Assembly (NCBI GenBank): GCA_903789615.1
Contig: CAIFEV010000003.1
Coordinates: 186,001-250,000 of the forward strand
Reading direction: 5' to 3'
Length of the DNA: 64,000 bases
DNA from: an uncultured Lachnospiraceae bacterium
GTDB taxonomy: Bacteria > Bacillota > Clostridia > Lachnospirales > Lachnospiraceae
Shown here: positions 1 through 8,199 of the stretch, one piece after another
How the letters are laid out: every line of letters starts with the position of its first letter
Numbering within the stretch: the first letter of the stretch is position 1
The notes under the pieces: model-generated
What the model was told of the DNA's origin: nothing
Databases searched by the model: none
Seen by the model: only the letters and a program-made list of their open reading frames with translations
Translations under genes and position numbers: made by a program

Positions 1-71
1 AGAAAGCAGTACCTTCGGATGGTGACGATACGGCGGAGGATGAAACAAACCCGACTTCTGACGAAACGTAA
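1..71 (+). CDS. C-terminal tail of an unidentified protein (partial)
   Basis: An open frame enters from outside the window and stops at TAA (69-71). The 22 visible residues are acidic and rich in Thr, Ser and Asp (ending EDETNPTSDET). No function can be read from a tail this short; it looks like a disordered C-terminus. It lies on the same strand as the tRNAs that follow but is separated from them by a hairpin and a tRNA promoter. Confidence 0.55.
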   Translation, partial: KAVPSDGDDTAEDETNPTSDET

Positions 72-116
72 GGAGTAAACCCCCTGCCCGGGCGCATGAA
101 AACAGGCACAGAAATA

Positions 117-143
117 CGGGCAGCGTCAGAAGGATGCTGCCCG
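117..143 (+). terminator. Hairpin after the partial gene, possible terminator
   Basis: A perfect 8-bp stem, CGGGCAGC and GCTGCCCG, encloses an 11-nt loop. There is no T-run directly after it, so it is a weak candidate for an intrinsic terminator of the upstream gene. Confidence 0.35.
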
Positions 144-184
144 GGGACGGATTTCCGGACGGATCGGATTTTTTAAAAAAGTGC

Positions 185-213
185 TTGCTTTTTCTGTGAG
201 GGCTGATTATAAT
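185..213 (+). promoter_or_regulatory. Sigma-A type promoter for the tRNA-Gln/tRNA-Ser pair
   Basis: TTGCTT and a perfect TATAAT are separated by 17 nt. The -10 box ends about 45 nt before tRNA-Gln. This is the only strong promoter-like match before the tRNA pair. Confidence 0.7.
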
Positions 214-258
214 ATCTTCTGTCGTGATGAGCGGCGGCAATTCGAAAGGCTTGTTTAT

Positions 259-330
259 TGGGCTTTCGCCAAATGGTAAGGCACTGGATTCTGATTCCAG
301 CATCTGGGGGTTCGAGTCCCTCAAGCCCAG
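259..330 (+). tRNA. tRNA-Gln (CTG)
   Basis: A 72-nt cloverleaf. The acceptor arms TGGGCTT and AAGCCCA pair, the anticodon stem is CTGGA/TCCAG with loop TTCTGAT, giving anticodon CTG, and the T-loop contains TTCGAGTC. CCA is not encoded. It reads CAG codons. An intrinsic terminator follows immediately. Confidence 0.93.
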
Positions 331-333
331 CTG

Positions 334-367
334 ATCCTCCACCTTACACTGTGTGGAGGATTTTTTT
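334..367 (+). terminator. Intrinsic terminator after tRNA-Gln
   Basis: A perfect 9-bp stem, ATCCTCCAC with GTGGAGGAT, is followed by a run of seven T. It sits between the two tRNAs, so tRNA-Ser needs either read-through or its own promoter. Confidence 0.85.
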
Positions 368-373
368 AAAACT

Positions 374-461
374 GGAGACGTATCGAAGCGGTCATAACGG
401 GGCGCACTCGAAATGCGTTTGGCGGGTAACTGCCACAAGGGTTCGAATCCCTTCGTCTCCG
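374..461 (+). tRNA. tRNA-Ser (CGA)
   Basis: An 88-nt class II tRNA with a long variable arm (TTTGGCGGGTAACTGCCA region). The acceptor arms GGAGACG and CGTCTCC pair, and the anticodon loop CTCGAAA gives CGA, reading UCG codons. CCA is not encoded. Confidence 0.92.
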
Positions 462-467
462 TACCGG

Positions 468-504
468 AAGCTTCCGTAGGGGTTTCTCCTGCGGAAGCTT
501 TTTT
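468..504 (+). terminator. Intrinsic terminator after tRNA-Ser
   Basis: The stem AAGCTTCCG/CGGAAGCTT with an inner GC-rich part is followed by TTTTTT. It separates the tRNAs from the thioesterase gene. Confidence 0.85.
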
Positions 505-537
505 GTGAAGGCTGTGGTTCAAAGGAGGCAGACTCGG

Positions 538-1302
538 ATGAAGTTTTCCTATCCGGCCATCGTCCGGTTTTCGGACTGCGGAAAAAGCGGGCTTGCACGG
601 GAAGCTGCGATCGTGAATTTCATGCAGGACTGCAGCGCCATGCAGTCGGATTCTCTGGGGATCGGCACAGACAGACTCCTGGCGGCCGGCAGGGGATGGT
701 TTGTCATCGCCTGGAATATTCAGATTTACCGGAAGATGCCGGCGAATCAGCACATCCGCGTCTGGACCTGGGCGGTCAGCTATACCGGGATATACGGGGA
801 CCGCTGTATGCAGATAACCGATGAGACAACCGGAGAGGTATATGCGGAGTGCCGCGCGCTGTATGTGTTTATGAATCTCCTGACGATGCACCCGACGAAG
901 GTGGAAGGGGAACTTGGCACCGGGTACGCGGTAAGCTCGGCTTTACAGACGGTTACACCCTGCAGCCGCAAGCTGCCGCCGGTGGCGGGTGGAGATAAAG
1001 CGGGAACATTTGCCGTGAGGAAACATGACACCGATGCGTACGGGCACATGAACAACGCGCGGTATGTGTCCTATGCGGACGACTATCTGCCGGATGGATT
1101 TGATACGTTCCGTCTGCAGGTGGAATACCGGCTGTCGGCAAGACTCGGGGACACGGTGCACGTGTTCACGAAAGAAACCGGAGCGCAGTTTGAAGTGGAA
1201 ATGCGGCGTGGCGACGGACAGGTCTTCGCCAGGGTGTTGTATACAAAAAAGGGAGAAGAAAATGATAAAACTGGGAGAGACGCAGGAACTTGCGATTTAT
1301 AA
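538..1302 (+). CDS. Acyl-ACP thioesterase family protein
   Basis: This 254-residue cytosolic protein belongs to the bacterial acyl-ACP thioesterase (FatA/FatB-like) family, which hydrolyses acyl-ACP to free fatty acid. Two hotdog repeats fit the length. The second carries GHMNNARYVSYADDYLP, matching the conserved N-H-V-N-N/Y region of the family's active site. I placed the start at ATG 538 because AAAGGAGG lies just upstream; the ORF-track GTG at 505 lacks such a site and falls beside the tRNA terminator. The 3' end overlaps the start of cvfB by 41 nt, so the two genes are probably translated from one message. The chain-length preference cannot be told from sequence. Confidence 0.85.
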   Translation: MKFSYPAIVRFSDCGKSGLAREAAIVNFMQDCSAMQSDSLGIGTDRLLAAGRGWFVIAWNIQIYRKMPANQHIRVWTWAVSYTGIYGDRCMQITDETTGEVYAECRALYVFMNLLTMHPTKVEGELGTGYAVSSALQTVTPCSRKLPPVAGGDKAGTFAVRKHDTDAYGHMNNARYVSYADDYLPDGFDTFRLQVEYRLSARLGDTVHVFTKETGAQFEVEMRRGDGQVFARVLYTKKGEENDKTGRDAGTCDL

Positions 1303-2086
1303 AACCGTGTCCTTCGGCGTCTATCTGGGAGATGAGCGCGAGCATGTGCTCCTGCCGCGGAAGGAAGTGCTGGAAGGTGCGAAAACGGGTGAGTCCCTCA
1401 GCGTATTTGTCTACCGGGATTCGGACGACAGGCTCATTGCCACCGTGAAGACGCCGCTTGTGCGCCTCGGGGAGATGGCTGTCCTGAAAGTGAAGCAGAT
1501 AACCCGGATCGGTGCATTCCTGGACTGGGGGCTCGACAAGGATCTGCTTCTTCCTTATAAGGAACAGACGGAGAAGCTTCACGAAGGGCAGACGGTCCCG
1601 GTTGTCCTGTATATTGACAAGTCCGACCGTCTTGCAGCGACCATGCACGTCTACCGGTATCTCACCGAAGCGCCCGGGTACGAAAAGGACCGGACGGTCG
1701 AGGGGACTGTCATACAGATTAATCCGCAGATGGGGGTCTTTCTGGCGGTTGACGGCCGGTATTACGGCATGATCCCGATTCAGGAGGTGACACAGAAGTA
1801 CGCCCCCGGCGACACCGTGCACGGCCGTGTTGCCCGGGTGCGGGAGGACGGCAAGCTGGTTATCGCCGTCCGCGAGAAAGCCTGGCAGGCGATGAGCCGG
1901 GATTCCGAAAAGATCCTGCAGCTTCTTGGTGCAAACGGCGGCCGCCTTCCGTACGGCGACAAGTCCGACCCGGTGAAAATCCGCGAGGTATTCTCCATGA
2001 GCAAGGCAGAGTTCAAGCGGGCGGCCGGTCATCTTCTGAAGGAAGGGAAAATTACGGTCGGACCGTACGAGATAAAGAATACCTGA
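1262..2086 (+). CDS. cvfB: CvfB-type S1 RNA-binding protein
   Basis: A 274-residue protein with three S1-like OB folds in the first 210 residues (for example RIGAFLDWGLDKDLLLP and PQMGVFLAVDGRYYGMIP) and a winged-helix C-terminus (SMSKAEFKRAAGHLLKEGKI). This is the layout of CvfB/YitL proteins, which bind RNA and affect virulence-gene expression in Staphylococcus. ATG 1262 was chosen because GGGAGAAGAAA precedes it and the protein then begins with the typical MIKLGETQEL; the longer ORF-track frame reads through the thioesterase. It overlaps the thioesterase gene by 41 nt, suggesting translational coupling. Confidence 0.85.
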   Translation: MIKLGETQELAIYKTVSFGVYLGDEREHVLLPRKEVLEGAKTGESLSVFVYRDSDDRLIATVKTPLVRLGEMAVLKVKQITRIGAFLDWGLDKDLLLPYKEQTEKLHEGQTVPVVLYIDKSDRLAATMHVYRYLTEAPGYEKDRTVEGTVIQINPQMGVFLAVDGRYYGMIPIQEVTQKYAPGDTVHGRVARVREDGKLVIAVREKAWQAMSRDSEKILQLLGANGGRLPYGDKSDPVKIREVFSMSKAEFKRAAGHLLKEGKITVGPYEIKNT

Positions 2087-2193
2087 TGGCAGATGCTGCA
2101 AATGTGACGAAAGCACTTTCACAGACTTGTGAAAAATTCATAAACATTCTGTCCGGATATCGAAAATCAAAAAAAGGTACAAAAATCATCAGG

Positions 2194-2215
2194 ATATTTC
2201 AGTAAATTGAAATAT
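2194..2215. promoter_or_regulatory. Perfect inverted repeat upstream of the sugar ABC ATPase gene
   Basis: ATATTTCA-GTAAAT-TGAAATAT: 8-bp perfect arms around a 6-nt centre, about 95 nt before the ATG at 2311. It is AT-rich, is not followed by a T-run, and has the form of an operator for a dimeric regulator. No convincing -35/-10 pair was found around it, so the promoter position is open. Confidence 0.4.
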
Positions 2216-2310
2216 GGTATTACCTCCGGAATTCAGGTATCATGAGCATAGTTAAAGCCGGCCGGGAGGCAGCATGAGTCTTCGGGCGGCACTTAATCAG
2301 GAGGAATGGA

Positions 2311-3426
2311 ATGGCAAGCTTATCTCTTAAGAACGTAACAAAAGTTTATCCCAATGGATTTGTTGCGGTAAAGAACTTCAACCTTGAAGTTGCAGACCAG
2401 GAATTCATCATTTTCGTAGGCCCGTCCGGCTGCGGAAAGTCTACGACTCTTCGTATGATCGCAGGACTTGAAGAGATTTCTTCCGGCGAACTCTGGATCG
2501 GCGACAAGCTCATGAACGATGTAGAGCCGAAGGACCGTGATATCGCCATGGTATTCCAGAACTACGCTCTGTATCCGCATATGACCGTGTACGACAACAT
2601 GGCATTCGGCCTGAAGCTCCGCAAGGTTCCGAAGGCAGACATCGACAAGGCTGTTCATGAAGCAGCCAAGATCCTTGACATCGAGCATCTTCTCGACCGT
2701 AAGCCGAAGGCTCTTTCCGGTGGTCAGAGACAGCGTGTTGCCATGGGCCGTGCCATCGTTCGTCACCCGAAGGTATTCCTGATGGACGAGCCGCTCTCCA
2801 ACCTGGATGCGAAGCTGCGTGTTCAGATGCGTGTTGAGATCTCCAAGCTTCATCAGAGACTCAATGCAACCATCATCTACGTAACCCATGACCAGGTAGA
2901 GGCTATGACGCTCGGTACCCGTATCGTCGTTCTGAAGGATGGTATCATCCAGCAGGTAGATACGCCGCAGAACCTCTACTACAAGCCGGATAATCTCTTC
3001 GTTGCCGGATTCATCGGCTCTCCGCAGATGAACCTTGTAGACGCAGTTGTTTCCCAGAACGGCGACAAGATCGGCCTGAAGCTGGATGACAAGATTACGA
3101 TCGAAGTCGGCGGCGAGAAAGCGAAGAAAGTTATCGACGGCGGCTACGTAGGCAAGACCGTTGTTGTCGGCATCCGTCCGGAGGATATCAGCGATGATCC
3201 GGAATTCATCGCAAAGCATCCGGAAGGCATCTTCGATGCGAAGATCAACGTATACGAGCTCCTCGGCGGCGAAGCAAACCTTCACTTCGATATCAACGGC
3301 ACAACCTGCACAGCCAAGGTCAGCGCTCACAACGCGATCAAGCCGGGCAGCGTAGTAAAGCTTTCCGCTGATCACACGAGAATGCACATCTTCGACAAGG
3401 AGACCGAGCAGGTTATCACACACTGA
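2311..3426 (+). CDS. msmK: Shared sugar ABC transporter ATP-binding protein (MsmK/UgpC family)
   Basis: A 371-residue ATPase that energises binding-protein-dependent sugar importers at the inner face of the membrane. Walker A is GPSGCGKST, the ABC signature [16 protein letters not shown] and Walker [13 protein letters not shown]; residues from about 240 onward form the TOBE/OB regulatory domain typical of MalK, UgpC and MsmK. A strong AGGAGGAA site precedes ATG 2311. No permease or binding protein is adjacent. In many Firmicutes one such orphan ATPase serves several sugar transporters, so that is the inferred role. Codon choice looks unusually uniform (many GGT, CGT, AAG), as expected for high expression. 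A terminator follows and the CdaR-like regulator comes next. Confidence 0.9.
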   Translation: MASLSLKNVTKVYPNGFVAVKNFNLEVADQEFIIFVGPSGCGKSTTLRMIAGLEEISSGELWIGDKLMNDVEPKDRDIAMVFQNYALYPHMTVYDNMAFGLKLRKVPKADIDKAVHEAAKILDIEHLLDRKPKALSGGQRQRVAMGRAIVRHPKVFLMDEPLSNLDAKLRVQMRVEISKLHQRLNATIIYVTHDQVEAMTLGTRIVVLKDGIIQQVDTPQNLYYKPDNLFVAGFIGSPQMNLVDAVVSQNGDKIGLKLDDKITIEVGGEKAKKVIDGGYVGKTVVVGIRPEDISDDPEFIAKHPEGIFDAKINVYELLGGEANLHFDINGTTCTAKVSAHNAIKPGSVVKLSADHTRMHIFDKETEQVITH

Positions 3427-3457
3427 CCGGAATTCTGAAAAAAGCATAAACGCCCGG

Positions 3458-3499
3458 AAGCGGCAGGGAAACGCAGGTTTCCCGCCGCTTCTTTGTTTG
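3458..3499 (+). terminator. Intrinsic terminator after msmK
   Basis: The stem AAGCGGC(A)GGGAAA with TTTCCCGCCGCTT (one bulged base) is followed by CTTTGTTTG. It separates msmK from the regulator gene. Confidence 0.8.
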
Positions 3500-3525
3500 T
3501 ATTTATTGTCTGATATTGATATAAT
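3497..3525 (+). promoter_or_regulatory. Promoter of the CdaR-like regulator gene (extended -10)
   Basis: A perfect TATAAT at 3520-3525 is preceded by TGA, giving an extended -10. A weak -35 (TTGTAT) lies 17 nt upstream. It starts within the tail of the msmK terminator and is 64 nt from the chosen ATG. Confidence 0.6.
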
Positions 3526-3588
3526 GTTATCGATTATCGCGGCTTCAGCCGCCAGCAAATGCGCCGCAATCATCAAAAGAGGTACGAT

Positions 3589-4680
3589 ATGCTTTCAAAT
3601 CAGGTATTACAGGAGACTCTTGAGGGCCTTCGCTCAATAACCCGCGTGAATATGGCAGCGGTTGATACGGACGGGCGTGTCTGCGCCGGTACATTTGAAG
3701 TGACGCCGGAGTGCCTGACGGCCGCCAGGGAGTTCTCCGATTCCCCGGCCATCAATCAGGTTGTCAATGACTATCAGTTCTTCCGGATCTCTGAGGGGGA
3801 GCACGTCAGCTATGTGCTTGTTCTGCAGGGAAGCTCGGATGAAAACTACATGGTCGGCCGGATGGCGGTGTTCCAGATCCAGCAGCTTCTGTATGCGTAC
3901 CGGGAGCATTACGACAAGGACAATTTCGTCAAGAACCTTCTTCTTGACAACATCCTGAAGGTCGATATTTTCACCAGAGCCGACAAGCTCGGCATCAAGG
4001 CGAATGTCCCGAGAATCGTCTACATCATCGAGACGCGCCACGGAAAGGATTCTTCGGCACTTGAGACCATCCGAAATCTCTATCAGGGCAAGACAAAGGG
4101 ATACATCACGGCCGTTGACGAGAAGAGTATCGTTCTGATCCGCCAGGTGGAGGGCACGGAGGAGTATGAGGAGCTCCTTCAGGAGGCCAGCACCATTGTG
4201 GATATGCTCAACACCGAGGCCATGACGGCAGCCAGGGCGTCCTTCGGCACGATCGTCCGCGACCTGCGCGATCTCTCCCGGTCATACAAGGAAGCAAAGA
4301 TGGCCATGTCGGTCGGAAAGATCTTCTACAGCGAGAAGAGTGTCATCGGCTACAGCAAGCTCGGCATCGGACGCCTGATCTACCAGCTTCCGATGTCTCT
4401 CTGCCAGATGTACATCAAAGAAGTATTCGGAGAGCACAACCCGGAGGAGCTCGACGACGAGACTCTTGTGACGGTCAACAAGTTCTTCGAACACAATCTG
4501 AATGTGTCGGAGACCTCCCGTGAGCTCTACATTCACCGCAACACGCTCGTGTACCGCCTTGACAAGCTGAAGGCCACGCTCGGACTGGACCTGACCAACT
4601 TCGGCGATGCCATCACGTTCAAGATTGCCCTGATGGTCGTGAAGTACATGCGGTATATGGAGAGCCGCGACAAGTACTGA
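3589..4680 (+). CDS. CdaR/PucR-family transcriptional regulator
   Basis: A 363-residue predicted DNA-binding regulator. The C-terminal 65 residues (FFEHNLNVSETSRELYIHRNTLVYRLDKL, quoted in two parts: LNVSETSRELYIHR and NTLVYRLDKL) are the PucR-type helix-turn-helix that ends CdaR and PucR regulators. The middle resembles the GGDEF-like domain of that family. ATG 3589 is preceded by AAAGAGG at good spacing; the track start at 3559 is not. Its neighbour msmK suggests control of carbohydrate uptake, but this is inference from position. The signal it senses is unknown. Confidence 0.8.
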   Translation: MLSNQVLQETLEGLRSITRVNMAAVDTDGRVCAGTFEVTPECLTAAREFSDSPAINQVVNDYQFFRISEGEHVSYVLVLQGSSDENYMVGRMAVFQIQQLLYAYREHYDKDNFVKNLLLDNILKVDIFTRADKLGIKANVPRIVYIIETRHGKDSSALETIRNLYQGKTKGYITAVDEKSIVLIRQVEGTEEYEELLQEASTIVDMLNTEAMTAARASFGTIVRDLRDLSRSYKEAKMAMSVGKIFYSEKSVIGYSKLGIGRLIYQLPMSLCQMYIKEVFGEHNPEELDDETLVTVNKFFEHNLNVSETSRELYIHRNTLVYRLDKLKATLGLDLTNFGDAITFKIALMVVKYMRYMESRDKY

Positions 4681-4731
4681 TGCATCCGCATCCGTCCGAA
4701 AGATGCGGGAAGAAGAGGATTTTGAATACGT

Positions 4732-5418
4732 ATGATTATTCTTGAGAATGTGACAAAGAATTACACGCCGGAGATCGCGGCTCTGCAGAATATCAATCTG
4801 CATGTTTCCAAGGGCGAATTCGTGTTCGTCGTCGGAAAGAGCGGCTCCGGAAAGTCGACGCTGATCAAGCTCCTGCTGAAGGAGATTGAGCCGACGTCCG
4901 GCCGGATTTACATCAACAAAAAGTATCTGAATAAAATGCACCGCCGCCAGCTTCCGTATCTGCGCCGCGACATCGGCGTCGTGTTCCAGGACTTCCGGCT
5001 TCTTCAGGACCGCACGGTGTTTGAAAACATCGCATTTGCCCAGAAGGTCATTGAGGCGCCGCAGCGCAAGATCCGCACCAACGTGCTGGAGATGCTGTCC
5101 ATGGTCGGCCTCGTCGACAAATACAAGGCATACCCGAGCGAGCTGTCCGGAGGCGAGCAGCAGCGTGTTGCCATTGCGCGTGCGCTGGTGAATCACCCGG
5201 ATATTCTGCTCTGCGACGAGCCTACCGGCAATCTGGATCCGATCAACTCCGCTGAGGTCATGAAGATCATCGACAAGGCGAACAAGCGCGGAACCACTGT
5301 GCTGGTCGTGACCCACAACATGGATATCGTGCAGCAGATGAAGAAGCGCACGATCACCATGAGCGAGGGCCGCATCATCAGCGATATGGAGAAGGGCGGT
5401 TATTTCTATGAAGATTAA
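4732..5418 (+). CDS. ftsE: Cell division ATP-binding protein FtsE
   Basis: A 228-residue ABC ATPase. Walker A is [14 protein letters not shown], the signature LSGGEQQRVAIARALV and Walker B ILLCDEPTGNLDP; the TGNLDP form is typical of FtsE and LolD-like ATPases. Together with FtsX it forms a membrane complex that activates peptidoglycan hydrolases at division or during elongation. Its stop overlaps the ftsX start, and the family and gene order (ftsE-ftsX-C-terminal-processing peptidase) match other Firmicutes. Confidence 0.93.
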   Translation: MIILENVTKNYTPEIAALQNINLHVSKGEFVFVVGKSGSGKSTLIKLLLKEIEPTSGRIYINKKYLNKMHRRQLPYLRRDIGVVFQDFRLLQDRTVFENIAFAQKVIEAPQRKIRTNVLEMLSMVGLVDKYKAYPSELSGGEQQRVAIARALVNHPDILLCDEPTGNLDPINSAEVMKIIDKANKRGTTVLVVTHNMDIVQQMKKRTITMSEGRIISDMEKGGYFYED

Positions 5419-6313
5419 TTCGTTTTTTTACCAGCTGAAGCAGGGGTTTCTGAATATTCACAGAAACCGCCTCTTCTCGCTGGCGTCGATAGCCACGATT
5501 GCGGCAAGTATATTTATATTCGGTATTTTCTACAGCCTGGTCGCCAATTTCCAGTACACGCTCAAAGACGCGCAGACGAACCTGGCTGTGACGGTTTTCT
5601 TTAATGATGACGCGGATGACGCGACGATCCAGTCGATCGGCGACAAGATTCAGGCAAGGCCGGAGGTGGACAGAATTCACTTCACATCGGCGGAGGAAGC
5701 CTGGGAGAATTTCAAGACCGAGTATCTGGGCGAGTATGAGTATCTGGCGGACGGTTTTTCGGATAACCCGCTTGCCAACTCGGCTTCCTATGAGGTCTAT
5801 CTGAAGGACGCGAGTCAGCAGCAGGAGCTTGTTGATTACATCAGCTCCCTGGACGGTGTGCGCCAGGTGAACCGCTCGGAAGACGCAGCGGCAAGCCTGT
5901 CCGGCGCGGCAAGACTCGTCGGCTACATCTCTGTGGCAGTCATCATCGTTCTTCTGGCGGTGTCAATCTTCCTGATCATGAACACGATCATCATCGGCAT
6001 CACCGTGCGAAAGGAAGAAATTTCGATCATGAAGTACATCGGTGCCACGGATGGATTTGTCAATGCGCCGTTCTTTGTGGAGGGTATCACGATCGGCGTC
6101 ATCGGCTCCATCATTCCGATGATCATCGAGTACTTCATTTATAACGGAGCGGTTGATTTTGTCCGCGACAAGTTTGCGATGCTCAACAACATTCTCCGCT
6201 TCATGTCAACGGCCCAGCTCTTCCGCGTGCTGCTTCCGGTGGCGCTGCTGCTGGGAGTTGTCATCGGTCTTCTGGGAACATTCTTCGCTGTGCGCAGACA
6301 TACAAATGTCTGA
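5408..6313 (+). CDS. ftsX: Cell division protein FtsX
   Basis: A 301-residue membrane protein with one N-terminal helix (about residues 22-45), an extracellular domain of about 120 residues (INSFFYQLKQGFLNIHRNR precedes the first helix), and three C-terminal helices. This is the usual FtsX plan, where the outer domain contacts cell-wall hydrolases. ATG 5408 lies 11 nt inside ftsE, consistent with coupled translation. The S41 peptidase gene starts 20 nt after the stop. Confidence 0.92.
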   Translation: MKINSFFYQLKQGFLNIHRNRLFSLASIATIAASIFIFGIFYSLVANFQYTLKDAQTNLAVTVFFNDDADDATIQSIGDKIQARPEVDRIHFTSAEEAWENFKTEYLGEYEYLADGFSDNPLANSASYEVYLKDASQQQELVDYISSLDGVRQVNRSEDAAASLSGAARLVGYISVAVIIVLLAVSIFLIMNTIIIGITVRKEEISIMKYIGATDGFVNAPFFVEGITIGVIGSIIPMIIEYFIYNGAVDFVRDKFAMLNNILRFMSTAQLFRVLLPVALLLGVVIGLLGTFFAVRRHTNV

Positions 6314-6333
6314 TACAGCCGTTGGAGACAGAT

Positions 6334-7632
6334 ATGGATAATGACAGACAGCCGGACAGTCTGCAGGATATCGAAAGGAAAGACGGGGAGAAGACCGGGC
6401 AGGATACGGGTACGGAGCAGACGCCTGCGAAACACAGACGCACGCCGCGGGCCATCATTCTCTATACGGTTGCGATTGCGGTTCTGCTTCTCCTGATCGC
6501 CGCATTCCGCAGCAACCTGATCTCCATCCGGATCGGCCGGCTGTATATCGGCAGAGACTCCGGGAGTATCGGCGTTCAGTCGATGTACAAACTGAACCAG
6601 CTGGAGAGCACGCTGGAAGATTTCTACTTTGACAAGCCGGATCCGGATACATCGATCGAGTCGGTCGCCAAAGCGTATGTGGACAGTTATGATGATCCGT
6701 ACACCGTGTATTACACGCCGGAAGAGTTCGCATCCTTCATGCAGAGCAGCAGCGGTGTATCATACGGCATCGGCGTCATTGTGGGCAAGACGGATGAGGG
6801 TTCACTTCTCATCAGCCGGGTGATCTCCGGCGGACCGGCCGAGACAGCCGGACTTCAGGCGGGGGATCTCATTACGGCGGTTGACGGGCAGCCGGTCGCC
6901 GGAGAGGATATCCAGGACACGGTCGAGAGAATCAAGGGTGGAGAAGGGACGGATGTGACGCTTGCGATTCTGCGGGGGGATCAGACACTTGAAATCGCGG
7001 TGACCCGCGGACAGTATGACATCCCGCTTGTGAGTTACAGAGTTCTTGACGGAAACATCGGATATCTGTATCTGGCGGAGTTTGACGCCAGTGCAAAGCA
7101 ACAGTTCCTCGACGCATATCATGAACTGACGCAGGAAAAAGGTGTGTCGTCTCTCATCATTGATCTGCGGGGCAATCCGGGAGGTCTTCTGGATGTGGAC
7201 ACGGACATCCTGGATGAACTGCTCCCGGACGGGACCATCGTCTCGGTGCGGGATAAGGCCGGTAACGAAGAAGTGACAGCCGGGAGCAACCCGGATCAGA
7301 TTGAAATTCCGCTCGCCGTCCTGGTAAATGGACAGACAGCTTCCGCATCGGAACTTTTCTCTGCCGCTGTTCAGGATTACGGAGTCGGAGTTATCGTCGG
7401 GACCCAGACCTTCGGCAAGGGCATCGCCCAGACGATCCGGCAGTTCCCGGACGGGAGCGGCATCAAGTACACGGTTGAGAAATATTTCACACCGGCCGGA
7501 CGGGACATTCATCAGGTCGGCGTGACGCCGGACATCGTGGTAGAAACGGCTGACGGAGGAACGGAAGATTCCAATCCGGAGACGGATACACAGCTTGCCG
7601 CTGCAATCGCATACCTTGAGAGTGAAACATGA
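6334..7632 (+). CDS. S41 family C-terminal processing peptidase (CtpA/CtpB-like)
   Basis: A 432-residue protease exported by one N-terminal helix (AIILYTVAIAVLLLLIAAF). A PDZ domain (GVIVGKTDEGSLLISRV to about residue 210) is followed by the S41 catalytic domain. The presumed Ser-Lys-Gln triad is visible: the first Ser of SASELF, Lys in TFGKGI 25 residues later, and Gln four residues after that, the same spacing as in Bacillus CtpB. I chose ATG 6334 with GGAG upstream over the TTG at 6322. It follows ftsEX, as in Bacillus where ctpB is in that locus, which suggests processing of a cell-envelope substrate; the substrate is unknown. Confidence 0.88.
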   Translation: MDNDRQPDSLQDIERKDGEKTGQDTGTEQTPAKHRRTPRAIILYTVAIAVLLLLIAAFRSNLISIRIGRLYIGRDSGSIGVQSMYKLNQLESTLEDFYFDKPDPDTSIESVAKAYVDSYDDPYTVYYTPEEFASFMQSSSGVSYGIGVIVGKTDEGSLLISRVISGGPAETAGLQAGDLITAVDGQPVAGEDIQDTVERIKGGEGTDVTLAILRGDQTLEIAVTRGQYDIPLVSYRVLDGNIGYLYLAEFDASAKQQFLDAYHELTQEKGVSSLIIDLRGNPGGLLDVDTDILDELLPDGTIVSVRDKAGNEEVTAGSNPDQIEIPLAVLVNGQTASASELFSAAVQDYGVGVIVGTQTFGKGIAQTIRQFPDGSGIKYTVEKYFTPAGRDIHQVGVTPDIVVETADGGTEDSNPETDTQLAAAIAYLESET

Positions 7633-7688
7633 GGAAGTAAACGTGACAGCCGTGCAGAACCTGCCGGCACGGGGAAAGGTAGGAGTAC

Positions 7689-8186
7689 ATGAAATCCTTC
7701 ACACAAAACCATGTGGTGACCGGACTGATCCTGATCATCTTCGGAATCGTTCTTCTGATCTGGCCGGGCAGTACACTGGACATCGTCTGTAAGATCGTCG
7801 GCGCTGCCGTGCTGATCGCCGGAATCGTCGGCGTGGCGGAAGGGCTCGCCGGCAAGAGAAAAGATCCGGCGGCTGTCGGAAATTTCGCGGGTAACGTCAT
7901 TGCAGTGATCGTCGGAATCCTCCTGATTGCGTTTTCCGGCGCGATCGTGGCGATTCTGCCATTTGTCCTCGGTATTCTGATGGTCGTCTACAGCGCCGTT
8001 GAAATTTTCGGTGCGCTGAAGGCGGACGGCGGCATTCAGACCGGAAGACTTGTCATGGCGGTTATCGAGCTCATCATCGGCATTCTGATCATGGCCAATC
8101 CGTTCAGCACCGTCACACTTCTCATCCGTGTTCTGGGGATCGGCATGATCTTCGGCGGCGTGACGCAGGTTATGAACAGGAATTGA
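7689..8186 (+). CDS. DUF308 (HdeD-like) membrane protein
   Basis: A 165-residue hydrophobic protein with about six membrane helices arranged as repeated pairs (ITLIFGIVLLIWPG-like opening, VTGLILIIFGIVLLIWPG and LVMAVIELIIGILIMANP). The repeated G-[IL]-[LI] and WP/NP turns fit the DUF308/HdeD family. AGGTAGG precedes the ATG. E. coli HdeD is linked to acid resistance at high density; no specific role can be assigned here. Confidence 0.75.
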   Translation: MKSFTQNHVVTGLILIIFGIVLLIWPGSTLDIVCKIVGAAVLIAGIVGVAEGLAGKRKDPAAVGNFAGNVIAVIVGILLIAFSGAIVAILPFVLGILMVVYSAVEIFGALKADGGIQTGRLVMAVIELIIGILIMANPFSTVTLLIRVLGIGMIFGGVTQVMNRN

Positions 8187-8199
8187 GGCTGCGGCCTGT

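Noticed and set aside
258-479. A 73-residue ORF covering both tRNAs
   Set aside because: It spans tRNA-Gln, a terminator and tRNA-Ser, which are certain by structure.
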